Assembly (NCBI GenBank): GCA_002197995.1
Contig: NGZR01000004.1
Span: 1,488,001-1,552,000 of the forward strand
Source: Gaeumannomyces sp. JS-464
Taxonomy: Eukaryota; Ascomycota; Sordariomycetes; Magnaporthales; Magnaporthaceae
DNA length: 64,000 nucleotides
Direction: 5' to 3'
In this document: in pieces, positions 23,529-35,305 of the stretch
Position numbering within the stretch: the stretch's first letter is position 1
How the letters are laid out: every line of letters starts with the position of its first letter
Program-made: the position numbers and the translations under genes
Notes under the pieces: generated by a model
Database searches by the model: none
The model's input: the letters and a program-made list of their open reading frames with translations, nothing else
What the model was told of the DNA's origin: nothing

Positions 23529-23780
23529 AAAGCCTTTTATTTATTACCCTTAAAAGTGCTTTAAATAAGGCGTTATTTATTAAAAGTACGCAGTTAGCAA
23601 ACCCCGTTTTTTACACCCGAAAGTGGAATTAAAAAAAAACTAACCACCATTTGCTTCGACCTTAACAAACCCCGTTTTTAGCACCCGTAAATAGGTTAAA
23701 AGGGAACTAATTAAAGGCTTTTTTTTAGCACTGCAAACCTCGTATTTGCACCCCGAAAAGTGGTTTAAAAGGGAATTAAC
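23529..23780. repeat. 68-bp tandem array in the element H leader
   Basis: Units begin at 23597, 23665 and 23733, an exact 68-bp spacing, each with CAAACCCCGTTTTT, CACCCG, AAGTGG and TTAAAAGGGAA. A more decayed unit is visible at 23529-23596. The array lies between primer-binding site and gag, in the transcribed leader. Role unknown; it could be structural RNA or a replication slippage product. Confidence 0.65.
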
Positions 23781-24286
23781 AACGCCGGTAACCCTTTAAC
23801 GTACAGCGCTTTTAATAGCTAAACCACTTTTTACGTTATACTTAAAATATAAACTTGGGTATTTATATAGCGCCTTTAAGCGCTATTGCCCTCAATTTTT
23901 ATTTGGGTGCCCCCGGCACCTTTTTGGGTAATTTGGTTAAGTGCTACTTTAACGCCGCTTAAGTTTTCGAAAGTACTTATAAAGCGTTTCGCAGCGCCGA
24001 TTAGCCTCGGTATTAGCGCTTTTTAGCGCCTACTAGTAAGTATTGCCACTTTTTAACAATTAGGATTTAATGCTTGCAATTCCTCGATCCGCTTTAACTC
24101 GCAACAAAAGTTACGGTCGCAATTTTAATAAAACAGCGTTTTAAATTAAAAGTTACAAGGCTTAATTAATGCATAAGTTTAATGCATTTAGCGCTTAATC
24201 GGTCGCGCGATTTTGCAATCGCAAGGTTTTAATTAAGGTTTAATTTAGCATTAATAAGTTATAATCCCTTACTAGCTATTAAATTT

Positions 24287-24301
24287 CCCGGGCTTATAAC
24301 C
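24287..24301 (-). promoter_or_regulatory. Element H primer-binding site, half-tRNA (initiator Met) type
   Basis: Directly inside the 5' LTR the minus strand reads GGTTATAAGCCCGGG. Drosophila copia and relatives prime from a tRNA-iMet half-molecule cut in the anticodon loop, giving a site like GGTTATGAGCCC. Here 11 of the first 12 bases agree with that form, and the one change is G to A. Position, orientation and sequence together support the call. Confidence 0.65.
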
Positions 24302-24520
24302 TGTATAAATATAAGGTTTTAATTAAAGCGTGCTTGCGCTAATTATAATAATTAATAAAGTTACGTTTAATTAATACGGGCTTTATTAAGCATTACAAAT
24401 AGTGCTAGCAAAGCTTTAAGTTTAATAAGTGGTACAAGCTTATATTATAAAAAAAGGTCGCTAACTCGACTTTTTTATATACCTTTTAACATTAATCCCG
24501 CGGGCCCCCCGCTTAAAAGG
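24302..24520 (-). repeat. Element H 5' LTR, truncated by LINE L1
   Basis: Starts TGTATAAATATAAGG and matches 16866-17036 to the shared CCCCCCG, TTAAAAGG end point, then stops at the TTAC tail of L1. About 220 bp of an expected ~480 bp remain. The missing part was not found elsewhere in the window. Confidence 0.7.
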
Positions 24521-24983
24521 TAAGTAAGTAAGTAAGTGAGTAAATAAGTATATTTAACGTTAATAAGTCGAAATTTACCAGTCCTTACCTTTTAAAAGGC
24601 ATATAACGTGCTAACGTTACCTAAGTTAAATATTAAACTATATATTACTATTCGGCGGCTAGCAAAATTAAACCGGAAGGCATACGAAGGTTGAGCCGCG
24701 TTTCGGCGCTTTTTGTAGTAAGCGGGCAATCGGCGGTAAAGCGTATGTATATACGCCAAAGCGTTATAAAGCGTTACGGGTGGTAATAGTACGTTCGGCC
24801 GGCGAGTATGCCGATAAAAAGGTAAGGCCGGGGTTTAAGCTGGAAGGTTTTCGGGACTTTTAAAACCCGGCCGAAAGTGTGAAAAATTAACAAGCTTTTA
24901 TTAATCCCGATAATACAAAGGAAAAGGTGAAATGTGTAAAAGCAAAAGGAAAAGGTTATATGCGGGCTTTTTAGGCTTTGTTA

Positions 24984-27900
24984 TTATCGTTTAGCGATAG
25001 TGTAATAATTGGTAGCTTCGACGAACGAAGGAAAAAGGAAAGGCTTTTAAAACAGCCGTTTTTAATATTTAAGCCTATTAAAAGCCAAAAAAAAGGTTCG
25101 CTATAAGCCATTTGTTTTTTGCCGTTTTAGCCAGCTTGTAAAATACAAGGTGGGAAAAGGATTTATTTCGTTTATAACGGCACGGGTTATCGTTTTTATG
25201 TTCGAAATTTTAATAGTACCAATCGAAATTCCCGTAACCGGTGCGTGCGGCTATTAGCTTTTGTAATACGGAGCGGTATAATTGCAAAGCTTCGGGCGTA
25301 TATTACGTGGCCGGCGGAAAGCTTATAGCCTTATACCGTACCGGAAAGTTGTTTTCGAACCACGTGTTGCGGGCGTCCCGGCCGTTTTCCGGCTAAAACC
25401 TTTACTCCGGCAATTATTAGTTTAGCGTGTTAAAAAATCGGTAAAGCCGTGTTTAATTTTGCTTTAGCGTCGGCTTTTTCGTTTTTAAAAATTCCGTATA
25501 TCCCGGGGACTATCGAACGTAAACTTAATGCTTATTTATAAAGCAATAAACCTTTTTAAAAGCTTTTTAAAAGCTATTAAACGCCGTGCTTAAAAAGCCG
25601 TTAACCGTCGAAGTGTTGTCGAAGTACAAGTGGAAAGTGCAATTGCGAAAGCTTTAAACGGTTTTACGAAAGCCCATCCGGGCCTTTTTCGCCTCGCCGT
25701 CGAATACTTCCGCCGGGTGCGTTAACCGGCCGTGCCCGGAAAGTTTGCGTTAGCCGGTTTGGTATATTACCTAACCATATCCAATTACCCGTTTTTGCTT
25801 TAAACCCGTCGCTATATTATAACGTCGGTAAGTGAAAAGGTACGAAGCTACGCTATAAATGCTTTAGGGGCTGTTTGCTTTTTTATATAGCTATTGTAAG
25901 CTTTGTATATTTATAAAAAAAGGTAAGCCGGGCGGTGCAAGCCGGAAAAAGTCCGGCCGTTTTTTGCAAAAAGGTCGCAAGCTTGCCGGGTAAGCTTGTT
26001 TTAAGCTTTTAAGCGTTAAAAGCCGGTTTAACCGCTGCGGTTAAAAGGTGATTTTTCGGAACCGTATTTATGCGGGCCGCAAACGGAAGCAAGCTTGTTT
26101 TAAAAGCGCTTAAGCGCTTAAAATGCCGAATTTGTAATGCAATGCGTTTATCGGTGTGGTTTTCCAAACTGGGATTATTGCTTTAAAAAACGCGGTTAAA
26201 GCTTTATTAACCCGATTAATTAAATAGCTTTAACGAATAATTTGCTATTATGCCGGCTTATACGGGTATAGTTTAGTTTTACCTTATAATACCTCGGCTT
26301 TATATAAAGCCGTAAGGATATAACCGTTATAACGGCTTTGTAAACCGAATGTGCCGGTACCTTTTTTATCGAATTCGTAAACTTTTAAAAGTGGTTAGCA
26401 AACGTTTTAAGCTTTTCAGCTTTATTATCACGTAAGCTAAAAATAAACCTTTGGTCGAAAAAAACCCTTAACTACCGTAAAGCTTTTATAGCTTGTTATA
26501 TGGTAAAGCTTTTCGTATAACCGCCGGGGTTGTGGATTTTTCCGCTTAGAAAAGTGCATAAGCTCGCACTTCCCCGGGTTAAAAGCCACTTTAGCCTTTT
26601 CCCAGCGAGGATTTCCGTTACCGTTGCTTTTATTTTACGAAAGCACTTTTTAAAGTGCTACCCGTTACGCAAATGTTTATATCGTCCGCGTATTCGTACT
26701 TAACCCTTTTGCTTTAAGTAGGATTTCGGCCATATAAAGCATAAAAAAACCGGTAACGCCGGTAACTTTTAAAGTAGCCCGCAATCCGGGGAAAAAAGGC
26801 CGTGGCGTTTTTAAACGCATTTTAACCACTTTGTTCCTGCAAAAAAATACCTATCGTATTAACTTAAATTTTAACCTTGGTTTAAAAGCCCGAAAAAGCC
26901 TTCGGCGGAGTACGTCGAAAGCCTTTATACATCCATGGTAATAAAAGCGGCCGATTTATGCTTTTGGAAAGCCCGTTCCACCTCGTAAGCCACGCATCCC
27001 GTTAAATTAATGGCGGCCTTTTTCGGGGTAGCCCCAACGTGTTACGAAAGCTATAAGCCCGTGTTATAATGCGAAGGACGCCATTCGCGAAGCTATTAGC
27101 CGTTTTAGCCTTTTCTTTAAACACGGGAGCAAAGCTATCGGTCGGTAAGATTTTGGGTTCGTTATATTCGTTTTATTCGGCTTTTTTAGCATAACCATTT
27201 TCGCCGTGCGGAAAGGGCCCGGGTGGTGCCCGGGTTTAAGGCAGGCCTCGAAAAAAGCCTTAACGTATTTTTTTATTAACGGCTATGCCGTTATAAGCAG
27301 CTTAACCGTTAAGGAGTTAACGCCCGAAGCCGTGTTTGCCGTGCAACGGTGCACTTTTAGCATTTTTTTAAAAAAACGTAAAAGTTTTACGGAAATTGTG
27401 CGGTTTTTTAAATGGCCTTTTATTATAACGGGTCCTTTTATAGGTCGTTTTTCGCCGTAAACCTACAAAGGATTTTACGGCTTAATGCTTTCGCTTTATC
27501 CTTTAAAGCTATTATAACCTCCCCGTTAATATTTAACGGGGAAGCCGTATAACGGGTGTAAATTTATGCCATTTTATAACACGGTATAGCGCTTTCGAGG
27601 AATTTATTTCTTTTAACACGCTAGCTTAATGCTGTTTTTTAACCGTTCGAACCGTTGTTTTTAAAACGCGGGCTTCGGCCGTAAAAAGCCCGCCGTTTTT
27701 TATAACTTTTGCAAAATCCCGTTAAGCGTTAACGCACTTTTCGTTCCATTAAAGTTGGCTTTTTTTTTTAATTTTAAACCCCCGGTCGAAAGCTATTAAC
27801 GCATTTTTTAATAGGTTTGCTAATGTTTCGGCCGTTTTATCCAAATAATTCGCAATGCCTGGGTTTATAAATGGTGGTAAACTGCCGGCCCCCGTTATTA

Positions 27901-28600
27901 CCGCGTTTTCGAAAAACGGTAGTTTATCGTTTAATAGCGTAATACGTTGGCAATTCGAAACGAAGTTATTGCGGTTAGAAATTTCGATCCGTATCGTGCG
28001 ATAATCCAAATCGGTTGCTAGCGAAAGGTTGATTTCCGCTATTACCAAAAAAGCGTTAAAAAAGGTAAAATTTAAAACGCTTTTATCGTTATGCGTAGGT
28101 TAGCCTAAATTGGTAAATAGGAAAAGGTTATAAGTATTAGCTTATTAAGTTATATTTTAGCCTTTATTCCTATTACGTTTTACCAAATCCCACGCCGGAA
28201 ACCTTGCGTTAAAATCCCTAGTTATAATGCATTTTGCCGTTAAACGTTAACGCAGTAAAAGGTTTAACGAAAATTTCGAAAGGTTTTTTAAAAGCCTATA
28301 TACGTTAACGAAAGTGCACCCGGCTACGGTAAATTAAAAAATATCCCGGGTGTTGCTTGCCGGCCGGTCCGCTACCGGCCGAAACCCCGGGTTTTTCCGC
28401 ACGTAAGTTATTACTTTAGGTTTAGTTTAATAGTCGTGCTAATTATTTACCGGGGTAAATAACTCGTACGATAAATGGGTGCAAATTATAAACTTCCCTT
28501 TTCACGCGCTAAAAAGCTCTTGCATTAGCACCACGTTAATATTATAACTTTAAAATAGTTAAAGCAAAATAGCCGCCGCTTCCCAATTACGTCGAACGTT
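24984..28600 (-). pseudogene. LINE L1 ORF2 relic: endonuclease, RT, RNase H, zinc knuckle
   Basis: Minus-strand ORF2. The apurinic-type endonuclease is at about 28600-27700 (HLSYELFTPVNN, ADRPAS, TRDFNARFPAWD, TNLG, then an open stretch at 27749-28048 with NLSLATDLDYRTIRIEI). RT is at about 27400-26500, with its catalytic YADD intact at 26681-26692. RNase H is near 25830-25600. A Cys/His cluster follows near 25200, and the stop is at 24984-24986 after NYYTIAKR. The order matches the Tad/I-type clade with an RNase H domain. Broken by TAA/TAG; the first codon cannot be fixed. Confidence 0.88.
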
Positions 28601-28649
28601 CGTTTAAGCGGCGGTTAAAGCATGGCGGCGTTCGAAGCGAAGCCCTGGG

Positions 28650-29130
28650 CGCCGGGCTTTATTACTATACGCTTGTTATATTTAATTAGCTATTGGCATA
28701 CGTAAAAGCGGCGTTGGTATATTAAAGGCTTTGGCTTTAGGGTTATTAGCCGGCGGTACCGCCGGTATCTTTCAAAAGGTTTCCGGTTATTTCGGTAACC
28801 CTTTCGGGCTCGGAAAGGTCCATTTTTATATTTGCTAATATGTCGTATTAGTTATTGGAACTAACCTTAAGCTTTTTGGCAGGGTGTTTTCCTTTGCCGG
28901 CCGTACGGGCCGCGCTTTTAAAGGCCGGCGAATTTGCCGGGCTTACCTCGGCAGCGTCGGCGGTGGCAGCAGCGGCAAGAACGGCGGCGGCGGCGGGGGT
29001 AACGGAAGTAGCGGCGTTGCCGGTACCGGCCGCGGGATTAGCATTAGCGGTAGCGGTTACAACGGAATTGTCCGTAATAACCGCGGTTGCAGGAAAAGCG
29101 TTAGCGGTGGCGGCAGCGGCGGCCGCAGCG
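28650..29130 (-). pseudogene. LINE L1 ORF1 C-terminal relic, Ala/Thr-rich
   Basis: C-terminal part of ORF1. It contains a long Ala/Thr/Val linker (GCN codons, 28890-29130), a basic HPAKKLKVS segment and a tail homologous to ORF1 of L3 and L4. GC content here is far higher than around it, probably because GCN runs offer few CpA targets. The frame stays open across the junction into L2 up to 29273, so its first ~45 codons are antisense to L2 and not part of the protein. Two TAA codons at 28743-28748 correspond to CAACAA in L4. Confidence 0.75.
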
Positions 29131-30757
29131 GCTTCCACCGCTTTCGACCCGGGGAAGTGCGAGCTTATACACTTTTTTAAGCGGAAAAATCCCACAACCC
29201 CGGCGGTTACGGCGAAAGGCGTTACTATATAACAAGCTACAAAAGTTTTACGGTGGTTAAGGGTTTTTTTCAACCAAAGGTTTAATTTTAAAGCCCACGT
29301 GGATAATAAGGCTGCAAAAGCCTAAAACGTTACCAACCACTTCCGGAGGTTTACGAATTCGATAAAAGGGGTACCGGCACATTCGGTTTACAAAGCCGTT
29401 ATAACGGTTATAATTTTTACGGCTTTATACGAGGCCGAGGTATAATATAAGGGTAAAACTAAACAACCGGTATAAGCCGGCATAATAGCAAATTATTCGC
29501 TAAGGTTATTTAATCGATTAGGTTGATAAAGCTTTAACCGCATTTTTTAAAAACAGTGGTCCCAGCTTAGAAAACCACACCGATAAACGCATTGCATTAC
29601 GAATCCGGCATTTTAAACGCTTAAGCGCTTTTAAAATAAACCCGCCTCCGTTTTACGGCCCGCATAAATACGGTTTCGGAAAATTACCACCTGGCCGCAG
29701 CGGTAAACCGGCTTTTAACGCTCGAAAGCCTAAAACAAACTTACCCGGCAAGCTTACAACCTTTTTATAAAAAACGGCCGAACTTTTTCCGGTTTGTACC
29801 CGCTCGGCCTACCTTTTTTATAAATATACGGGGTTTACGATAGCTATATAAAAAAAGCAAACAGCCGCTAAAGCATTTATAGCGTAGCTTCGTACTTTTC
29901 CATTTACTAACGTTATAATATATAGCGACGGGTTTAAAGCAAAAAACGGGGCAGTTGGATACGGCTGGGTAATATACTAAACCGGCCAACGCAAACTTTC
30001 CAAGCACGGCCGGTTGGCGCATTTGGCGGAAATATTTAACGGCGAGGCGGAAGGGGCCCGAATAGGCTTTTGTAAAGCCGTTTAAAGCTTCCGCAACTGC
30101 ATTTTCCACTTGTGCCTTAATAACACTTTAGCGGTTAACGGCTTTTTAAGCACGGCGTTTAATAGCTTTTAAAAGGCTTTTAAAAAGGTTTATTGCTTTA
30201 TAAATAAGCATTAAATCCACGTTCGATAATCCTCGGGATATACGGGAATTTTCGAAAACGAAAAAGCCGACGTTAAAGCAAAATTAAGCACGGTTTTACC
30301 GATTTTTTAACATGCCAAATTAATAATTGCCGAAGTAAAAGCTTTAGCCCGGAAAACGGCCCGAAACGCCAGCAACACGTGGTTCGAAAACAACTTTCCG
30401 GTACGGTATAAAGCTATAAGCCTTCCGCCGGCCTCGTAGCATACGCCCGAAGCTTTGCAATTATACCGCTCCGTGTTACAAAAGCTAATAGCCGCACGTA
30501 CCGGCCACGGGGATTTCGACTAGTACTACCGAAAATTTAAACACGAGGACGATAACCCGTGCCGTTATAAGCGAAATAAATCCCCTTCCCATTTTATATT
30601 TTACAAGCTGGTTAAAACGGTAAAAAACAAATGGCTTATAGCGGACCCTTCCCCGGCTTTCGATAAGCTTAAATATTTAAAACGGCTGTTTTGAAAGCCT
30701 TTCCTTTTTGCTTCGTTCGTCGAAGCTATTAATTATTACACTATCGTTAAACGATAA
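29131..30757 (+). pseudogene. LINE L2 ORF2 relic: RT end, RNase H, Cys/His cluster
   Basis: Starts in FDPGKCELIHFFKRKNP (end of RT), continues through VNRLLTLESLKQTYPASL and an RNase H with GYGWVIY, and ends with a Cys/His cluster (NPCRYKRNKSPSHF; one Cys read as Tyr). It stops at 30755-30757 after NYYTIVKR. Stops inside are few and all TAA/TAG. The ~460 bp to the tail are 3' UTR. Confidence 0.87.
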
Positions 30758-31217
30758 CAATAAAGCCTAAAAAGCCCGCATATATCCTTTTTTTTATTCT
30801 CCTACACTTTTTACCTTTTTCTTTTGTACTACCAGGATTAACAGTAAGCTCGTTAATTCCCCGCACTTCCGGCCGGGTTTTAAAAATCCCGAAAACCTTT
30901 TAGCTTAAACCCCGGCCCCACCTTTTTATTGGCATACTCGCCGGCCGAACGCACTATTACCACCCGCAACGCTTTACAACGCTTTGGCGTATATACATAC
31001 GCTTTACCGCCGATTGCCCGCTTATTAACAAAAAGCGCTGGAACGCGGCCCGACCTCCGTATGCTTTCGGGTTTAATTTTGCTAGCCGCCGGATAGCAAT
31101 ATATAGCTTAATGTTTTAGCTTAAGTAGCGCTAGCACGTTATATGCCTTTTGGGAGGCAGGGACTGGTAAATCCCGACTTACTAACGTTAAATATATTTA
31201 CTTACTCACTTATTTAC
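29131..31217 (+). mobile_element. LINE L2: 5'-truncated Tad-like element
   Basis: Plus-strand LINE starting at about 29131 in the RT thumb region and running through RNase H and the 3' UTR to a TTAC-type tail (31197-31217). Heavy 5' truncation is typical of target-primed reverse transcription. It mirrors the 3' half of L1, giving a ~2-kb inverted repeat. Confidence 0.85.
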
Positions 31218-31640
31218 GCCCCGCCGCTCCCGCTACCGTCGGGGCATACCCGTTAAACGGGCTAGCGGCTTAACTAACAACCTTACCCCGGCAAACCACC
31301 CCGGCCCCCGAAAAAGCGCTTAGCACGGCCGATAAGGAAAGGTATTATGCAAAAAAAGTTAAGGTTAGCTTTAATAACTAATACGAGGTATTAGCAACTA
31401 TGGAGCTAAACTTTTTCGAGCCGGAGGAAGGTACCGAAATAAACGGAATCGCTTTAAAAAACGCCTCGAAAAACGCCTCGGAAAGCGCCGGCGTGCCCGC
31501 CGGCTAATAACCCCAAAGCTAAACCCTTTAATACATTACCGCCACTTTTACATATGCCAAAAGCTAACCGGATAACAGCATATGGGAATAGGGCCCGGCG
31601 CCCGGGGCTTCGCCCCGAACGCCGCCGTGTTTTAACCGCC
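31218..31640 (+). pseudogene. LINE L3 ORF1 C-terminal relic and ORF1/ORF2 junction
   Basis: Encodes KALSTADKERYYAKKVKVS and a tail ending VPAG at 31504, followed by TAATAA. L4 has CAACAA there, so ORF1 probably continued. A GC hairpin, CGGGG-CTTCG-CCCCG, sits at 31603-31617 between the two reading frames. Confidence 0.7.
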
Positions 31641-31649
31641 GTTTAAGCG

Positions 31650-34600
31650 AACGTTTAACGTAATTAGGTGGCGGCGGCTATTTTATTCCAATTATGTTAG
31701 AATTAAAAAATCGACGTGGTTTTAATGCAAAAACCTCCCAGCGTGTAGAACGGGAAGCTTATATTATGCACCTACCCGTCGTACGAGCTATTTATTTCGG
31801 TAAATAATTAGCACGATTATTAAACCAAACCCCGGGTAATAACCTACGTACGAAAGGATTTAAAGTTTCGGCTAATAGCGAACCGGCCGGCAAGTAACAC
31901 CCGGGATATCTTTTAGCTAACCGTTGCCGGGTGCATTTTCGTTAACGTATATAGGCTTTTAAAAAACCTTTTAAAACCCTCGTTAAACCTTTTGCTACGT
32001 TAACGTTTAACGGCAAAATGCGTCGTTGCTAAAAATTTTAACGCATCGTTCCCGGGGTAAAACCCGGCCCGGGGAAATAAAAATAAAGGTTAAAATATAA
32101 CCTAATAAGTTAATACTTATAACCTTTTCCTACTTACCAACCTAAGCTAACTTACGCACGATAAAAGAAATGTTTTAAACTTTACCTTTTTTAACGCCCC
32201 GTTAACAACAGTGGAAATCGACCTTTCGCTAGCAACTAATTCGGATTATTACGTAATACGGATCGAAATTTTTAACCCTAATAACGTTACCCTCGATTGC
32301 CGGCGGATTACGCTGCTTAACGATAAACTCCCAACTTTTGCAAACGCGGTAATAACCGGTGCCGGGGGCTTGCCGCCATTTGGAAATTTGCACGATACGA
32401 GTTATTTGGATAAAGCAGCCGAAATACTAATAAACTTGTTAAAAAATGCGTTAATTACTTTCGGCCGGGGGCTTAAAACCGAAAGAAAAAGCAACCGTAG
32501 TGGAACGAAAAGTGCGCTAGCGTATAACGGGATTTCGCAAAAGCTATAGCAAACGGCGGGCTTTTTACGGCCGAAGCCCGCGTTTTAAAAGCAACGGTCC
32601 GGGCGGTTAAAAAACAGCATTAAGCAAACGTATTAAAAAAAGTAAATTCCTCGAAAGCGTTATACCGTGCTGTAAAATGGCATAAATTCGCACCCGTTAT
32701 ACGGCTCCCCCGTTAAATATCGACGGGGAGGTTATAATAGCCTTAAAAGATAAAGCGAAAGCATTAGGCCGTAAAATCCTTCGCAGGTTTACGGCGGAGG
32801 ACGACTTATAAAAAAACCCGCTGCAGTAAAAGGCTTTTTAAAACACCGCATAACTCCCGTGGAACCCCTACGTTCTTTTAAAAGAATGCTGGAAGTGCAT
32901 TATAAGCACGGCAAATACGGCCCCGGGCGTTAACTCCTTGTTAGTTAAATTGCTTACAGCAGTATAACCGGTAATAAAAGAATACGTTAAGGCCTTTTTC
33001 GAGGCATGCTTTAAAGCCGGGCACCACCCGGGCCCTTTTCGCACAGCGGAGGTAGTAATTTTAAAAAAGCTAAATAAGGAGGATATAACGAACCCGAAAT
33101 CCTACCGCCCGATAGCTTTACTTCCGTGTTTAAAAAAAAGGCTAAAACGTTTAATAGCTTCGCGAATGGCATTTTTCGCGTTATAATTCGGGCTAATAAC
33201 ACCGTAACACGCCGGGGTTACCTTTAAAAAGGCCGCCACCGATTTAACGGCATGCGTAGCCCACGAGGTGAAAAGGGCGTTCCAAAAGGGCAAAACGGCC
33301 GCTTTTATTACCATGGACGTATAAAAGGCTTTCGACGCCGTACTCCGCCAAAGGCTTTTTCGGAAGCTATTAAACCAAAAGTGGGATTTAACGCTCGTAC
33401 GATAGGTATTATCCTTCGTAAGAAATAAGGTAATTAAAATGCGTATAAAAAACGCTACGGCACCCTTTTTTTCCCCGGATTGCGGGCTATTTTAAAGGTT
33501 ACCGGCATTACCGCTTTTAATTTATGCTTTATATGGCCGAAATCCTATTTAAAGCAAAAGCGGTTAAATACGAATACGCGGACGATATAAGCATTTGCGT
33601 AACGGGTAACACTTTAAAAAAGTGCTTTCGTAAAGTAAAAGTTACGGTTACGGAAATCCTACGTTAAAGCAAAGCTAATAAGGTTGCTTTTAACCCGGGG
33701 AAGTGCGAATTTATGCACTTTTCCAAACGGAAAAATCCCATAACCTTAACGGTAACGGCGAAAAGCTTTACCATATAATAAGCTACAAAAGCTTTACGGT
33801 AGTTAAAAATCCTTTTTAACTAAAGGTTTAATTTTAAAGCCCACGTTAATAATAGGGCTGTAAAAACCCAAAGCGTTGCTAACTACTTTCGAAGGTTTAC
33901 GAGTTCGATAAGGGGGATACCGGCGCATTCGGCTTATAAAGCCGTTATAACGGTAATAATCCTTACGGTTTTATACGGTGCCGAGGCATAGTATAAAAGT
34001 AAAACTAAACCATACCCGTATAAGCCGGCACAATAGCAAACTACCCGCTAAAGCCATTTAATCGAACGGGTTGATAAAGCTTTAACCGCGTCCCTCCGGG
34101 TAATAATTCCAGCTTGGAAAACCATACCGATAAACGCTTTGCATTACGAATCCGGCATTTTAAACGTTTAAGCGCTTTTAAAACAAGCCCGCTTTCGTTT
34201 TACGGCCCGTATAAATACGGTTTCGAAAAATTACCTTTTAACCGCAACGGTTAAACCGGCTTTAAACGCTCGAAGGATTAAAGCAAACCTGCCCGGCAAG
34301 CTTACGACCTTTTTACAAAAAACAGCCGAACTCCTTCCGGCTTGCACTCGCCCGGCTTACCTTTTTTATAAATATACGAGGCTTACGGTAGCTACATAAA
34401 AAAAGCAAACAGCCGCTAAAGCATTTACGGCGTAGCTTCGCACCTTTTCACTTACCGACGTTATAATATATAACGACGGGTTTAAAGCAAAAAACGGGGT
34501 AATTAAATACGGTTAGGTAATATACCAAGCCGGTTAACGCAAACTTTCCAAGCACGGCCGGTTAGCGCATCCCGCGAAAGTATTCGACGGCGAGGCGAAA

Positions 34601-35305
34601 AGGGCCCGGATTAACCTCCGTAAAACCGTTTAAAGCTTTCGCAATTGCATTTTCCACCTATACTTCGATAATACCTTTGCGGTTAACGGCTGTTTAAGCA
34701 CGGCTTTTAATAGTTTATAAAAGGCTTTTAAAAAAATCCATTGCTTTATAAATAAATACCAGGTATACGTACGCTAATCACCGGGTTATATAGGAATTTC
34801 CGGAAACGAAAAGGCAAACGTCGAAGCAAAGTTAGGATCGGCCCTGCTAATATTTTAACATTTTAAGCTAACGGTGGCCGGAATAAAAGCTTTAGCCCGG
34901 AAAACAGCCCGGGACGCTCGAAACGCATAGTTTAAAAACAACTTTCCGGATCGGTATAAGGTTATAAACCTTTCGCCGGTATTATAACACACGTTCGAAG
35001 CGTTACAACTGCACCGAAAAGTATTGCAACGGCTAATAGCCGCACGCACCGGCTACGGGGATTTCGACTGGTATTACCGAAAATTCCAATACGAAAACGA
35101 TAACCCGTACCGCTGCGGAAAAAACAAATCCCTTTCCCTTTTTATATTTTACAAGTTGGTTAAAACGGTAAAAAATAAATAGCTTATAGCGAACCCCTCC
35201 TTGGCTTTTAACAAGCCTAAATATTAAAAACAGCTTTTTTAAAAGCCTTTCCTTTTTGCTTCGTTCGTTAAAGCAACCAACTATTATACTATTACTAAAC
35301 GATAA
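31650..35305 (+). pseudogene. LINE L3 ORF2 relic: endonuclease, RT (YADD), RNase H
   Basis: Endonuclease from about 31690, including the open stretch at 32211-32549 (LSLATNSDYYVIRIEI and TGAGGLPPFGN). RT spans about 32950-33700 with SYRPIALLP, AFITMDV and the intact catalytic YADD at 33575-33586. The thumb (FNPGKCEFMHFSKRKNP) follows at 33690, then RNase H near 34470-34700 and a Cys/His cluster near 35115. The stop is at 35303-35305. This is the best-preserved LINE ORF2 in the window, yet still broken by several TAA/TAG. Confidence 0.9.

Larger units (their letters stand above)
16866..24520 (-). mobile_element. Element H: Ty1/copia retrotransposon, nearly complete
   Basis: Minus-strand copia element. 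Pol order is protease, integrase, RT, RNase H, as copia requires. A 3' LTR is on the left (16866-17342), a truncated 5' LTR on the right (24302-24520), and a primer-binding site sits just inside the right LTR. The 5' LTR is cut by the TTAC tail of LINE L1. A long leader of about 1.5 kb with a tandem array separates the primer-binding site from gag. All coding parts are RIP-damaged. Confidence 0.88.
24521..29130 (-). mobile_element. LINE L1: Tad-like non-LTR retrotransposon, 5'-truncated in ORF1
   Basis: Minus-strand LINE with the 3' tail on the left (24521-24550, TTAC-type repeats on the minus strand), a ~430-bp 3' UTR, a full-length but decayed ORF2 and the C-terminal part of ORF1. It stops at about 29130, where plus-strand LINE L2 starts, so the two face each other head to head. 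Its tail was inserted into the 5' LTR of copia element H. Confidence 0.88.

Noticed and set aside
24521..24550. Telomere-like repeat
   Set aside because: The unit is TTAC with variants, not TTAGGG, and it sits at LINE 3' ends in three places.
28855..29232. 125-codon Ala-rich plus-strand frame
   Set aside because: It runs antisense through the Ala/Thr-coding linker of LINE L1 ORF1 and only its last ~35 codons match LINE RT of L2. GCN repeats give open frames on both strands.
29765..30109. 114-codon minus-strand frame
   Set aside because: Antisense shadow of the RNase H region of LINE L2, whose plus-strand translation aligns with L1 and L3.
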